Assembly (NCBI RefSeq): GCF_001411555.2
Contig: NC_049901.1
Coordinates: 11,356,681 to 11,420,680, forward strand
Direction of reading: 5' to 3'
Length of the DNA: 64,000 bases
DNA from: Juglans regia
Lineage: Eukaryota; Streptophyta; Magnoliopsida; Fagales; Juglandaceae
This document shows positions 15,501 through 24,424 of this stretch, piece by piece (the stretch's first letter is position 1; each line of letters opens with the position of its first letter). The position numbers were made by a program, and so were the translations under genes. The notes beneath the pieces were generated by a model. The model made no database searches and was not told where the DNA came from. It worked only from the letters and a program-made list of their open reading frames with translations.

Positions 15501-15922
15501 TAATGGCGGCGGGTCCAGCTGAATTGGGCAACAGTTCTTTGTGACTCTCCCCGATCACATAATCAATCTCCAGTTGCTGAAAAACTAAGACACCAAAATG
15601 AAAACAATTACAGAAACCCTAGCGCAGTAAAAATCCAGGGAGTAGAGTAGTCGGTCGGTCACTCACGGATGCTCCGAGACTGAGAAACGTAGGCGTCGGA
15701 GAGGGGCGGGCGGGACCACTTGGAAAGTCGGGCCGCGAGGGCCTGGCGGCCCTCGCTGTCTCGGAGGATCTCCTCGTCCTCGAGTAAGAGGGTTTCGTCG
15801 AGGAAGACGTCCTCGTCCAGGAAGTCGTCCTCTTGGGATGCCGCGTGGTGCTTAGGAGTTTGAGCCGGCGAGGGCTGGGGCGGCGGGGGCGGGCGTTTCC
15901 GGGTGTTGCCGTTCTTGCTCAT
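523..15922 (-). CDS. POLD1: DNA polymerase delta catalytic subunit, 5' 21 coding exons (gene runs off left edge)
   Basis: Family-B replicative polymerase with 3'-5' proofreading; leading/lagging-strand synthesis and repair in the nucleus. The start codon is 15920-15922, and the N-terminus is acidic and proline-rich as in plant homologues. Twenty-one exons join without a frame break or stop to 2328 nt (776 codons). Seen in order: exo I FDIEC (D302, E304), exo [11 protein letters not shown], exo [18 protein letters not shown], polymerase motif [11 protein letters not shown] (D590), motif [14 protein letters not shown], and motif C YGDTDS (D743, D745). All catalytic acidic residues are kept. The family is about 1,100 aa, so roughly 320 residues, including the C-terminal cysteine clusters, lie beyond base 1; I see no further exon in 1-522. 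Introns are swollen by LINE, SINE and MITE insertions. The identification is very secure; exon ends rest on GT-AG sites plus phase agreement. Confidence 0.97.
1950..5690 (-). mobile_element. L1-type LINE, RT core deleted, inside a POLD1 intron
   Basis: Read on the minus strand the element starts near 5690 and ends with an A-rich tail at about 1950-1960. Pieces in order: a basic ORF1-like segment with a long low-complexity middle (about 5650-4000, broken by stops and frame changes); the C-terminal half of an AP-type endonuclease (3372-3040, with RLDKFLVS and SDHFPI); an RT N-terminal stub (about 2800-2650, [12 protein letters not shown]); then the C-terminal zf-RVT domain (2640-2192, with [16 protein letters not shown] and NHLLLHC). 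The RT palm with its catalytic aspartates is absent: sequence passes from the stub to zf-RVT near 2650, so an internal deletion is inferred. Length 3.7 kb against about 6 kb for complete plant L1s. Not autonomous. The target-site duplication was not resolved. Confidence 0.88.
6425..6793 (-). mobile_element. AT-rich MITE-like repeat, family A copy 1
   Basis: It has an AT-rich core (AATATTATTTTTATTTTGAA and similar) and a repeated GAGATGAGATGA end followed by a CCAAAC terminus. The same core and ends occur, in the opposite orientation, at 52963-53152, 60246-60452 and 63606-63816. No coding capacity. It lies in the POLD1 intron between exons 14 and 15. The superfamily is not assigned. Confidence 0.6.
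6870..7163 (-). mobile_element. tRNA-derived SINE (putative)
   Basis: On the minus strand the element opens with GGGGTGCTGGCTCAATGG, which resembles the box A region of a tRNA gene. About 50 bp further on, GGCTTCAAATCTG is a degenerate box B. A unique body follows, ending in a T-rich tail near 6880. Length, promoter layout and lack of an ORF fit a plant SINE. Box B is weak and I did not find a clean target-site duplication, so this could be another short retroelement. It lies in a POLD1 intron. Confidence 0.5.
8977..9640 (-). mobile_element. 3' fragment of an L1-type LINE in a POLD1 intron
   Basis: The minus strand encodes a zf-RVT remnant (9617-9384: [20 protein letters not shown], then [18 protein letters not shown]) closely related to that of the LINE at 1950-5690, and ends in an A-rich tail at 8977-8990. 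Both elements share the bases just inside the tail (a GTATACTTCCTGTGTACTTG block). Only the last 0.65 kb survives, typical of 5' truncation during target-primed reverse transcription. Stops follow the zinc knuckle. It lies between POLD1 exons 12 and 13. Confidence 0.82.
10140..11412. other. POLD1 intron 11 without recognisable feature
   Basis: AT-rich intron between the exons ending at 11413 and starting at 10125. I see no coding homology, terminal repeats or RNA gene in it. The short ORFs on both strands lack any recognisable motif. Confidence 0.6.
12300..12346. repeat. Short LINE-tail-like sequence
   Basis: A run of T followed by ATCAGTAAATAATAAATTTT resembles the 3' terminal bases of the LINEs in this window. 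A similar 40-bp stretch occurs at 33369-33410. Too short to assign firmly. Confidence 0.25.
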
Positions 15923-16044
15923 AGCTTAGAGTAATTGGGAATCTGGGATTTTGGGTGCGTCTGGGGAGCTTGAGTCTACGTCTGATGAAGAGGAAGAGAG
16001 AGAAATAAGTATTTGGAGGGAAAGGACTGACAGCTTGTGCTGAG

Positions 16045-16053
16045 ATTCCCGCC
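16045..16053 (+). promoter_or_regulatory. E2F-type site upstream of POLD1
   Basis: The bases ATTCCCGCC match the plant E2F consensus WTTSSCSS exactly over the first eight positions. They lie about 125 bp upstream of the POLD1 start codon, in the expected 5' UTR/proximal promoter. S-phase genes such as replicative polymerases are known E2F targets in plants, so a role in cell-cycle expression is a reasonable inference. The transcription start was not determined. Confidence 0.55.
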
Positions 16054-16878
16054 AGTTTTGCGGGTTGAGTAAAACTAGGGAGCAGTACACATATTGCACA
16101 CCTACGCGGGCCGCTGGTTTTTCTTTTTTTTTTTTTTTAACAGAACTATACATCAGCCGTACCTTCACCACACCTTACATGTTTGTTTTTTCTTTTTCAC
16201 TATAGGTCTGTTGCGGCTATAGACTTATGTAAATAATTTTTTTTTTTTTTTCGTTGGTACAAAAGGTGTGTTTTGTTGGTCGGTATAGTTTTCTTCCCTA
16301 ATTTGAATTTGTCTCGCAAAAAACCTCCTCTCTCGCCCGCATCACATCACGTCACCTTCCTCTGCCCACTACCACCGACGATGCTGTCTCTTTGTCCAAT
16401 GACACTGAGCGACGTTCCTATGTGGTTGATCTTAAGATTTTTTCTTTTTGTAATGTCTATCCAAAAGCAGCACACCCATACGCACTCTCTTTCTCTCTCT
16501 ATCTCTAGAATAGATAGCGAGAGACCAACCTGCTGATCCTTATCCATGTTCGTCTTTTTTACAAACGCTTGACTTGCACCCAACACGACTCTTCTTATCT
16601 TATCCCATGCTCTCAACCACTCTTTGACTCTATGTCTTTTACCAACCAGAGCAGCCGTTAATTGATGACAAGTAGCCCTGTGTTCACGAAGCTCAAAAGG
16701 AGGTTAAGTCCGAGGCGGAAGCGATAACACTGGAGGGAAAAAGAAAGAAAAACAACGACAAAAGTTCTCAATTGGGACCATCTGGAAATTAAAATGAAGG
16801 TTCTTATGGGTCCAACCTTCGGCATCGACGTTAGGGGATCGGCGCAATGCCATCCCGAGCTTTGCCGATCAGCGCAGC

Positions 16879-17136
16879 ATGCCTTCTTGTCTATTCCTGG
16901 AGGACAGCATCGGCGGGACTGGAGATGGCGTCGGGTTGGCATTCGGTGTCGGTGGGCGGGGGAAAGGTCGGGAGGCAAACAAAGAATCTTCAAAGAGTTC
17001 TTCCTTAATCGAAGAGTCGAATGATAGCAAAGACGAAGGGAACGACTGCGTTTCGTTAAAGGAGATTCTGAGCAATTTTAAGGGAGCAGGATTGGGCTCT
17101 TTGGGTTCAATGGAAGACACTCTTCCCATCAAGTAA
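16879..17136 (+). pseudogene. OXS3-like (oxidative stress 3 family) fragment
   Basis: An 85-codon frame starts at an ATG and ends with a serine-rich, acidic stretch (SSSLIEESNDSKDEGNDC), then a segment rich in Gly/Leu/Ser ending SMEDTLPIK. Plant OXS3-family proteins carry an SSSIG-type motif, an acidic linker and a core of the form SLE-x-x-LPI(K/R) followed by GLS-x-x-(F/Y)-x-GKSKSF. The second half of that core is missing: a stop follows the lysine. The junction also reads as a GT donor, so a second exon is possible, but none was recognised before the MITE at 17325. The GC content of 16.8-17.1 kb is higher than its surroundings. Most likely a truncated copy; the family call rests on a short motif from memory. 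Confidence 0.4.
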
Positions 17137-17324
17137 TTGTTGTCTATTGTGAACTAAGTTTGAGAGAAGGAAACACAATCTTTAATCGACACGTAAGGTG
17201 TGCGATGGGATGCAGCCAAACAGTGGTTCATCTTAAGTTTTTTTCTTTTTTCTTTTTCTTTTCCTTTTTTTTTTTTTTTTTTTAGAATAAACATTAATGC
17301 TCATTCATATAATTAAACAAATGA

Positions 17325-17485
17325 ACATTCTATACACCACACCACCATCTTACTTTCATCTCACTATGTAAGATTTGACACATTTATCACTATTGGATGA
17401 TTATTAATCATCCAATAGTGATAAATGTGTCACATCTTACATAGTGAGATGAAAGTGAGATTGTGGTGTGGTTTATAGAAAATGA
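17325..17485. mobile_element. Foldback MITE (near-perfect long inverted repeat)
   Basis: Two arms of about 75-80 bp, 17328-17402 and 17404-17480, are reverse complements with only a few mismatches and meet at a TTATTAAT centre. The outer ends carry the CACCACACC / GGTGTGGTG motif. Transcribed from either strand it would fold into a long hairpin, as with MITE-derived small-RNA precursors. No coding capacity. Confidence 0.85.
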
Positions 17486-18050
17486 GACAGTGTCATCTAC
17501 AAAACGTGCATGTCGCGCTAAAAAATATCATTTCCTTGTCTATCAACATGAAAAATATCCATAGAATGGAAAGAATATGACAACATTTGAATCTCTTCGA
17601 TCAAGGGACTATAACTGAACAGTTGTTCTTGAGTGGAACAAATAGCCTCCACAATAACAAGTGAATTTCCCTCAATAACTAAATGTGAAATCTCCAAATG
17701 ATAAATCATATGTAGACCCCCACAAGGCAGCAAGGGCCTCAATATCATCCACTACATAAATACCCTCTCATTTCTTAAACATGGATGGCTATAATCATAT
17801 CGCCTCTTGCATCCCTCAAGATTGCACCCACCCTATATTAATTTAATGAACAAAAAATAGCCCCATCAAAATTAAGATTCCACGTCCTACATGGAGGACA
17901 TTGCCAACACAGTGAAGATAAATGTTTATAGACTTTTTGGTGTATGCGGACCAATTGATAATTCTCAACATAAGCAAAAATAATTATCAACAATAGTACT
18001 CATAGTGAGATCTCTTTGCTGAAACATCTTTTGAGTTTCAAAACTTCCAT

Positions 18051-18674
18051 TAAGGGTGATAAACAGTTGGTCTGGACAGGAGAAACCAATCGAACCGGTC
18101 TTTATGGTCTGAACTGGACTGGACCGAGACTGAGCTGGACCGAGACTGAGACCGATCAGTCTCGGTCCGATCTAGGTCCAAGTTTTTTCCATCCTAGATC
18201 GGACCGAATGAAAAATAAAAATAAAAAATATATTTCATATATATTATTTATATAATAATTGTACAATTTATTATGTAATTTTCATCTAACCTATTACCAT
18301 TAATAATATAAAATTTTAAATATGTTATTAACACTTGTTAATATTCTATTAATTAACTAATATATAATATCAATTAACTAATTATATAGTAATTATACAA
18401 ATTAATAATGTAATTTTCATTTAATTTATTATCATTGATCATATAAAATATTTATTTATTAAATTAGTTACATAATCCACATTAATAAGTCACTTAATTT
18501 TAATTTAGTATTTTAAATAATTTTTTTTATTAATTGATTTCTAGAAAAATAATAATAATAATTAGGCTAGACTGATCGGATCGGTCCCTATGGGTGTTCG
18601 GTCCAATCCAGTATGGGAAAATGATGGATCGAAATGGTCCATTACTGGACCAAACTGACCGATTTGCACCCTTA
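18051..18674. mobile_element. hAT-like MITE, family B copy 1
   Basis: Both ends share the terminal inverted repeat TAAGGGTG. The flanks are ACTTCCAT and AATTCCAT, a 7-of-8 match consistent with the 8-bp target duplication of hAT elements. Subterminal regions are full of GGTCCGGT/GACCGATC-type motifs in inverted orientation, while the core is very AT-rich and non-coding. Related copies lie at 22772-23422 and 50583-51151. Confidence 0.75.
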
Positions 18675-18825
18675 AATTCCATACACCCCAAGCAATAATC
18701 AGAAACCAAGAAATGATAATAGGATCATGAAGCTGCATCGATGCCCAAACTACTATATCAAACCGAGCTCGCGAGTAAAAAAGAATCACGTTCTCGTCAA
18801 AATATTGCTCCCAGATTTTGTGAAC

Positions 18826-19428
18826 ACTTAGAACATCTTCAATAGATTAGTTAAAAGCTAAATCAATCATGTATTTAGCTATTATACCCCAAAATATCTT
18901 CATAATGGATTAGCTAAATTTCAAATAATTGAAATTTAGTTATAGCGACTTCCAAAATATTTTTCAAACTTAAAGGTTACTTTAGATAGACCAAATACAT
19001 ATTTTATCATTTATTTATCTTTATTCTTTCTCACAACTACCACTTCCCTCTAAAAAAACCAGAAAGTTCTTTCCCAATGTGGAGCTGCAGCATTACCGTA
19101 GGTTTTACTAATTTAATAAAATAAATTAAATTAATAATTAATAAAATATGATAAAATTAAATAAATTAATAATGAAAAAAATTAAATATTTTTTTAATTA
19201 TTAATTACTCATTATTATATAATGAATAAATAGACAATCCAATGTGGAGATTTGATGTGAATAGTCAAAGCTAAATTCATCTTATATTATTTTATTATAT
19301 AATGAAAAAATAGCTATTTCAATATGAAAATTTATGTGAATGGAATAGTCAAAAATCAAATTCATCTTACATTCATCAAAAGTGTCTTTTAATTTTGACT
19401 AATCCATTGAGGATGCTCTAAGAGCATT
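18826..19428. mobile_element. MITE with GAGCATC-type terminal inverted repeats
   Basis: The left end reads TTAGAACATCTTCAATAGAT, and the reverse complement of the right end reads TTAGAGCATCCTCAATGGAT, giving terminal inverted repeats of about 25 bp with four or five mismatches. The interior is AT-rich and contains two related sub-blocks (around 19217-19290 and 19300-19375). No ORF. The family is common in rosid genomes as I recall it. Superfamily not assigned; TA flanks both ends. Confidence 0.6.
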
Positions 19429-19599
19429 TAAAATATAGAAAATATCCACTTGGACAAGCTGACCCCTCAATCTGTAGTGAGGAAATTGCCACTTGGATGG
19501 GTCAACACCTCAATGTCAGGTGCAAGGCTTTTGGTATTTAGTACGACAAAAATTCTGTATACAACCGCCTGTGTCCCCGTTGCGGCATCGCCATTCGAC

Positions 19600-20230
19600 A
19601 TGGCAAAAATTAAAAACAGCATCGTTTCGAACACTCCTCCTTTTCTTCTTTCAGAAGGTTGCCTTGTCTCTCTCTCTCTCTCTCCCTCTCTTCCTTCTCC
19701 CTACGTCTTCTCCTTTTAGACTGTTGCCTCGTCTTCTCCCCAACCCAAAGCAATCCATCTTCATCTTCGAGAAAGCCGCAGCGACACCCACAAACGATTG
19801 GCATCTTCTTCCGCCTTCGTCTTTGATAAATCAGCAGATCCACCCACGTACTCCACCTTCGTCTTTGAGAAAGCCGCAGATCCACCCACGAACACACGAC
19901 ACTTTCATTGCTCTATCTCGCGAAAACAGCCACAAACACCGCCGAACCCATAATGGGTCTCTTCTCGTCGTCGTATTCACGAAGCCACACCCCCGAATCG
20001 ACAAAGCCTTTTTTTTTTCTTCTCCACCCAGATCTGAAAATCTACTTCCCACAAAGTCCCGAAACCCTAACGCACAACCTGACCAGTAACCTGAAATCCC
20101 CTTCCCACAGAGCCCTGAAACCCTAACCCTAACCCGAAATCCACGCACGACCTAACTTGTACCCTTTCTAAGTTCAAAAGTTCAAACACACTCCATATCC
20201 TAACGCACAAAGACAGGTTGTCCCAGGTAA
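19600..20230. other. GC-rich block without a supportable gene
   Basis: This stretch stands out by base composition. It holds several overlapping open frames on both strands (the longest 198 codons on plus), low-complexity CT runs, and repeated GCAGATCCACCCACG motifs (about 19835 and 19875). A telomere-repeat-like ACCCTAACCCTAACCC lies near 20115. None of the frames has a recognisable domain. It may be the 5' leader of the GRF pseudogene downstream or an old transposon end. Confidence 0.45.
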
Positions 20231-20479
20231 GGTTCCATGTTCATTGTCCTATTTTTTTTTCTCCTTTTATATGCACCTATTTTTTTCAAACAACTCTTAG
20301 CTAACCTTAATTTTTTTTTAATTCTTTGAACAACTCAAATATATGTTCGGTGGAATCATAGTCTTTGAACAGCTCAGTTATATGTCTCGATACAGATGGA
20401 ATCATAGGTTTTTTTTTTTTTTTTTTTTATAATTCGGTGGAATCATAGTTATTGTAGATAATTATTCATTTGTAAGACT

Positions 20480-20630
20480 TCTTATTTCTCTGTTGATAGC
20501 TATGAGCTAAGTTCTATGAATAATTTGTCTTATGATTAGTTGGGTGCCATAGCTATTAGGTTGTACTGATGTTTCAAGATGCACTCAAATATATGTTCAA
20601 TTTGGATGTGTCGACTGATTGGTGAACTCT
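20480..20630 (+). repeat. Direct repeat, copy 1 of 2 (about 150 bp)
   Basis: The block beginning TTTCTCTGTTGATAGCTATG recurs at 20735-20880 with about ten differences. The copies are separated by about 100 bp of partly related sequence, suggesting an old segmental duplication upstream of the GRF pseudogene. Confidence 0.8.
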
Positions 20631-20734
20631 TTTATAATTTTTAATATTTCGAAAAGACTTTTCATAGTTATACGCTACACTCTTCTATCCCTTTTCATTA
20701 TTTAATCTCTGATTGGTGAATATATAACTGAGTG

Positions 20735-20880
20735 CATCTTGTTTCTTTGTTGATAGCTATGAGCTAAGTTCTATGAATAATTTGTCTTATGATTAGTTGG
20801 GTGCCATAGTTATTAGGTTGTAATGATGTTTCAAGATGCACTCAGATATATGTTCAATTTGGATGTGTCGATTGATTGAA
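20735..20880 (+). repeat. Direct repeat, copy 2 of 2
   Basis: Second copy of the block at 20480-20630, in the same orientation. It has small substitutions and a short deletion near its 3' end. No coding potential. Confidence 0.8.
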
Positions 20881-21529
20881 CTCCTTTATGATTTATGACC
20901 TACATGGAGCCTTGATGGTTTCTGATCTGTGTAAAGGAAAATGATGGTTTCTTATTTGTAAGTTGTATACATAGAGAATCAATACATACATAATTATTTG
21001 TGAAAATGTAATTGTTTCTGCCTTTGCTGATTAAGTTGGTTGGCTTGTGTAGATTATTTTTCACACAAAAAATAATAATAATTTAGGGATTGTAGCAAAA
21101 TTTTGATAAGGAGTCTACTGCCAAGTTAAAACTTACCTACTTGTTTAAGCTTTTCTAGTGTTCCATATATGACCCAGTGTCGTTTTAATTGGCAAACCGA
21201 TATTTGTAGTTCAGACTTTTTTCTACCCTATTTTGGCAGCTGTGGAAATATGCAGATCATGGCTAACTGCAGTATTTTTTATTGGGTTTTTTTAAAAAGT
21301 CTTTTAACCAATATTTTAACTCATATCGGTTAAATTGCTATAATTGGACATGTAGCATGGACCCTCACACATGTTTAGGATTACATAGGAATTCATTTTC
21401 AACCCTGTTCCTTTCTGACATGAATATACAAAACAGCTTTCACGAGACATGAATTTGTTTCATCAAAGTTGTTTTGTATATTCTCTCTCATTACAATTTC
21501 ACCACAAGAATATTTTGGTTCATCTTAGA

Positions 21530-22122
21530 ATGTTGTCATCATCATCAACAACGTTTGGGTCATCATTTGCTAAACACACTTTGGATCAACCATTCTGCTT
21601 ATGTAATGTCGAAGCCACACTGAAATTCTCAAATACTACAAAAAATTCAGGACGACCGACCTTTCTTAGGGTGTCTAAACTACAACACAAAGGTGACTAC
21701 ATCTTTGCCTTACATAATACATTTTTAATGTTTAATGATTAATATATTATACATCTAGCATTTCTTATATTTATATATGTATGAAATGATTAGCGATTAC
21801 CATACTCTAAGTTTTCAAGTGGGCAAATAGTAATCAAGTGAATGAGCTCCAACTTCAAGAAATGACAAATAAACTGTTAAGGAAAGAGAGATAATTCGAG
21901 AAAAGACTCGACGATGTCGAAAAGAGGGAGATTGAGCTCCGTAAGAGATCGGATGACAACGAGAAGCGAGAGATGTTGCTATCCAATATAAATGAGGAGG
22001 TTCGGAAGAAGGAGTCGATGCTTGTTGTACGTGAAGCTAAAATGTCGCGTTCATGCACACTACTCCGGGTTTATTGGGCTTTTGTATTTGTAGTTGCTTG
22101 TTGTATTAGACTCCATACTTAA
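21530..22122 (+). pseudogene. GRF zinc-finger / coiled-coil / tail-anchored protein, broken copy
   Basis: Plant proteins of this type are small: a serine-rich start, one GRF zinc finger, a charged coiled coil and a C-terminal membrane helix. Here the first part (21530-21700) reads MLSSSSTTFGSSF, then a finger with CLCN and TTKNSGRP. The cysteine expected after GRPFFxC and the one near PYC are gone (FLRVSK, DYIF). The second part (from 21841) is a coiled coil rich in K/E/R (NELQLQEMTNKLLRKER), a stop TAA at 21892-21894, continuing to REAKMS and a hydrophobic tail YWAFVFVVACC ending at TAA 22120-22122. Lost zinc ligands plus the stop mark it as dead. Function of the family is unsettled; GRF fingers bind nucleic acid in other proteins. 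Confidence 0.65.
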
Positions 22123-22771
22123 TGTAAAAATATATTAAGTTCTTAGGTGCTGCCCAAAGTTGGTGACTAACTTGTAATCTTAAACTCACTTTGGTTATTG
22201 GCCAATTTGTATAAAAGTTCAAGTAGACTAGTAGAAAAATATTGTCTCACTTTAGAAATATTGTCTCTCTTTACAGTTTTATGCATAAGCCTAGTGAGAA
22301 GTGAAAATACACTTTTCATCTATGAAACTAATTTTATTATGAGACTATTGAGGCTGAAAATCTTGAATCGATTTGGCCTATGCTGAAAGGTGAGCTAAAG
22401 CACAATTTGTTTTGACAACTGCATTCTTCAATGAGTATAAACTATGGAGTCATAGATGCAATTGTGTGCATGAATATCATTGCCACAGGCAAACTCGTGC
22501 ATATTACTGGTCATGATATTATCCACATGATTCCACGTTTCCTATTAACAACAAAATACCCTTTCTAAATTTTTTGGCAAGCACAAAAGTTACATGATCA
22601 ATTACAATAGCAAGAGCCCACGATGAGTACAATCAAATTGCATTACACATCAAATCTGCCATTCACAAAATAATAAATTGATCAACACAGATTGGTTTTC
22701 ATTAGGCTTCTCAAAGCATCCAGCCAGTTATCGAAGCATTACATATGTATTACACAGATTTCATTTCAGCT

Positions 22772-23422
22772 AATGGTGTAACCGGTCCGGTCCGATCTGG
22801 TTTTGGAGAAAATCTAGGACCGAGCCGGTATGTACCGATTTTGCATTTTTCAAAACTGATTATGCCCCGGTTGCCCTCCTAAACCGGTATATCTGGTTTC
22901 CGGTTTGGACCTTTTTTTAAAATGTAAAAAACATATAATAAAGTGTTACTTCTTATGATAAAATGTTATTAATAATTTAATATATATATTATGTTTAAAG
23001 CATATGATCAATTAAATTTTCATATTTAAGATTAAACTTTTATTTTATAAATTATAATAACATTTTCTTATATATAATTATATTAATAACATATGATCAA
23101 ACAAGTTACAAATGTTCATATTTAAAATTAATATTTTATGTTATAATTTATAAATTATAATATGAAATTATTTCATAAAACTTATATATATAAATATTTT
23201 GTATAATATATAAAATTAATTTATATATATTTTTTCTAACCAGTCCGATTTGATCCGGTCAGGTCCCAGAAACTACAGAACCGAAATCGGATTGGGTTCG
23301 GCCGGTTTTCATGATATAGGAACCGGTTCCTGACTGGACAAGTTCAAAACCGGACCAACCGGTCCGATTCAGTCCGGTCTGGACTGGTTTTCGGATTTCT
23401 CGATTTAAATTTACACCCCCAA
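22772..23422. mobile_element. hAT-like MITE, family B copy 2, perfect 8-bp target duplication
   Basis: The element is flanked on both sides by TTTCAGCT (22764-22771 and 23423-23430), the 8-bp duplication expected of hAT transposition. Ends read GGTGTAACCGGTCC and, at the right, TTTACACCCCC. Subterminal CCGGTCCG-type motifs are dense in both orientations. The core is extremely AT-rich and has no ORF. This is the best-defined of three copies. Confidence 0.85.
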
Positions 23423-23430
23423 TTTCAGCT

Positions 23431-24424
23431 TCTCAAAGCATTACACAGATTGCATTACATAGATTGGTTTTTATTCCAAATGAGAGTCAAAATGTAACAT
23501 AAGTTCCCAAAAAATAGCCGGTGACCCACTTTCATTGTATGCCACTCTACCAATGCTTTCCATGTTTCTTTCAAAGATGACTAAAATATTTATTTCTTTA
23601 GTTAGCCCTTTAAATAAAGCAGTCGCAACCCCTTAAACAATACTTTCTATGTTCCTTCCCAAGATGTCTGAAATATTTCCACTAACAATAACCAAAGGAA
23701 GATAGATCAGCAAATGAAGAACTTTGAATAAAAGTAAAAAAAAGTGGTTTTCTGTTTATTCTATATGCTTACTGTCTTGCAAGAAAAAAAATTACAATGA
23801 AATGATAAACCAACATAGGAAACTATAAGATACAACATTGACAACTAAATCCATCAGGACTTAAATTGCCTATAAATATACTTATAAAAAAATTGCCTAT
23901 CAATATCTATTACAAAAATCTGCATTTACTGATTAAAAAATAATATCAGGGCTTAAACTCATGAAAAAGTGAATAGATGAGTTAATATTCTGAGAATATG
24001 CCGATGAGAAGTCTGTAGAATTGGATACAAGTTATATTTTCATCTTCCTAACAATACATCATTTAAAACCAAAGTGCATCCAACCCAAATGTGCAATTAA
24101 TATCTAGACACTCAAGCAAGCATATCCAACCTCTATAACAAACTTTATGATGTATCCAACCCAAAGTGCACTGGTTGTGATCCATCCAACCCAAATTGTA
24201 GTTGTAAACAAAAAAAACCCAATTATTAATGTGGTGTCAATCTTTAGAATTAAATATATCGACAACACTTGGGATCCACTTACACTTTCTTGACTTTGAA
24301 ACATTGTTTCTTGGAGTTGGGTTCCATTAATATCAATAGTTGCACTTTATGGAACAGCCTAGACAGAAGTACTTGTTAAATCACAACCAAATATTAGGGT
24401 GTCAAAAATAAAATATTAATATAC
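23431..24424. other. Intergenic, no supportable feature
   Basis: AT-rich sequence between the hAT-like MITE and the FRS pseudogene. The motif CCAACCCAAA recurs three times between 24075 and 24200, and the bases around 23433-23470 repeat part of 22690-22760. No gene or RNA seen. Confidence 0.5.

Larger units (their letters stand above)
523..15922 (-). other. POLD1: Exon map of the POLD1 gene
   Basis: Coding exons in transcript order: 15922-15667, 15584-15474, 14926-14820, 14698-14539, 14180-13985, 13875-13740, 13632-13495, 12216-12139, 11957-11866, 11652-11586, 11484-11413, 10125-10039, 8650-8531, 8434-8336, 6149-6042, 5903-5808, 1943-1878, 1757-1701, 1574-1487, 1395-1316, 636-523. Each has AG before and GT after on the minus strand, and phases agree across all 20 junctions. 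Exon 2 needs the acceptor at 15585-15586 rather than the CAG ten bases inside it, because only the former keeps frame. Exon 5 ends before a GTATCC donor at 13984; reading through to the later GTAATT donor would add in-frame stops. The largest introns are 5807-1944 (LINE), 8335-6150 (SINE and MITE) and 10038-8651 (LINE remnant). Confidence 0.9.

Noticed and set aside
19493..20089. 198-codon open frame on the plus strand
   Set aside because: Low-complexity and Pro/Ser/His-rich in a GC-rich block that is open in several frames on both strands; no domain, no splice context.
20111..20135. Telomere-like ACCCTAACCCTAACCC
   Set aside because: Only about three units, so not an interstitial telomere; short telo-box motifs are common in plant leaders.
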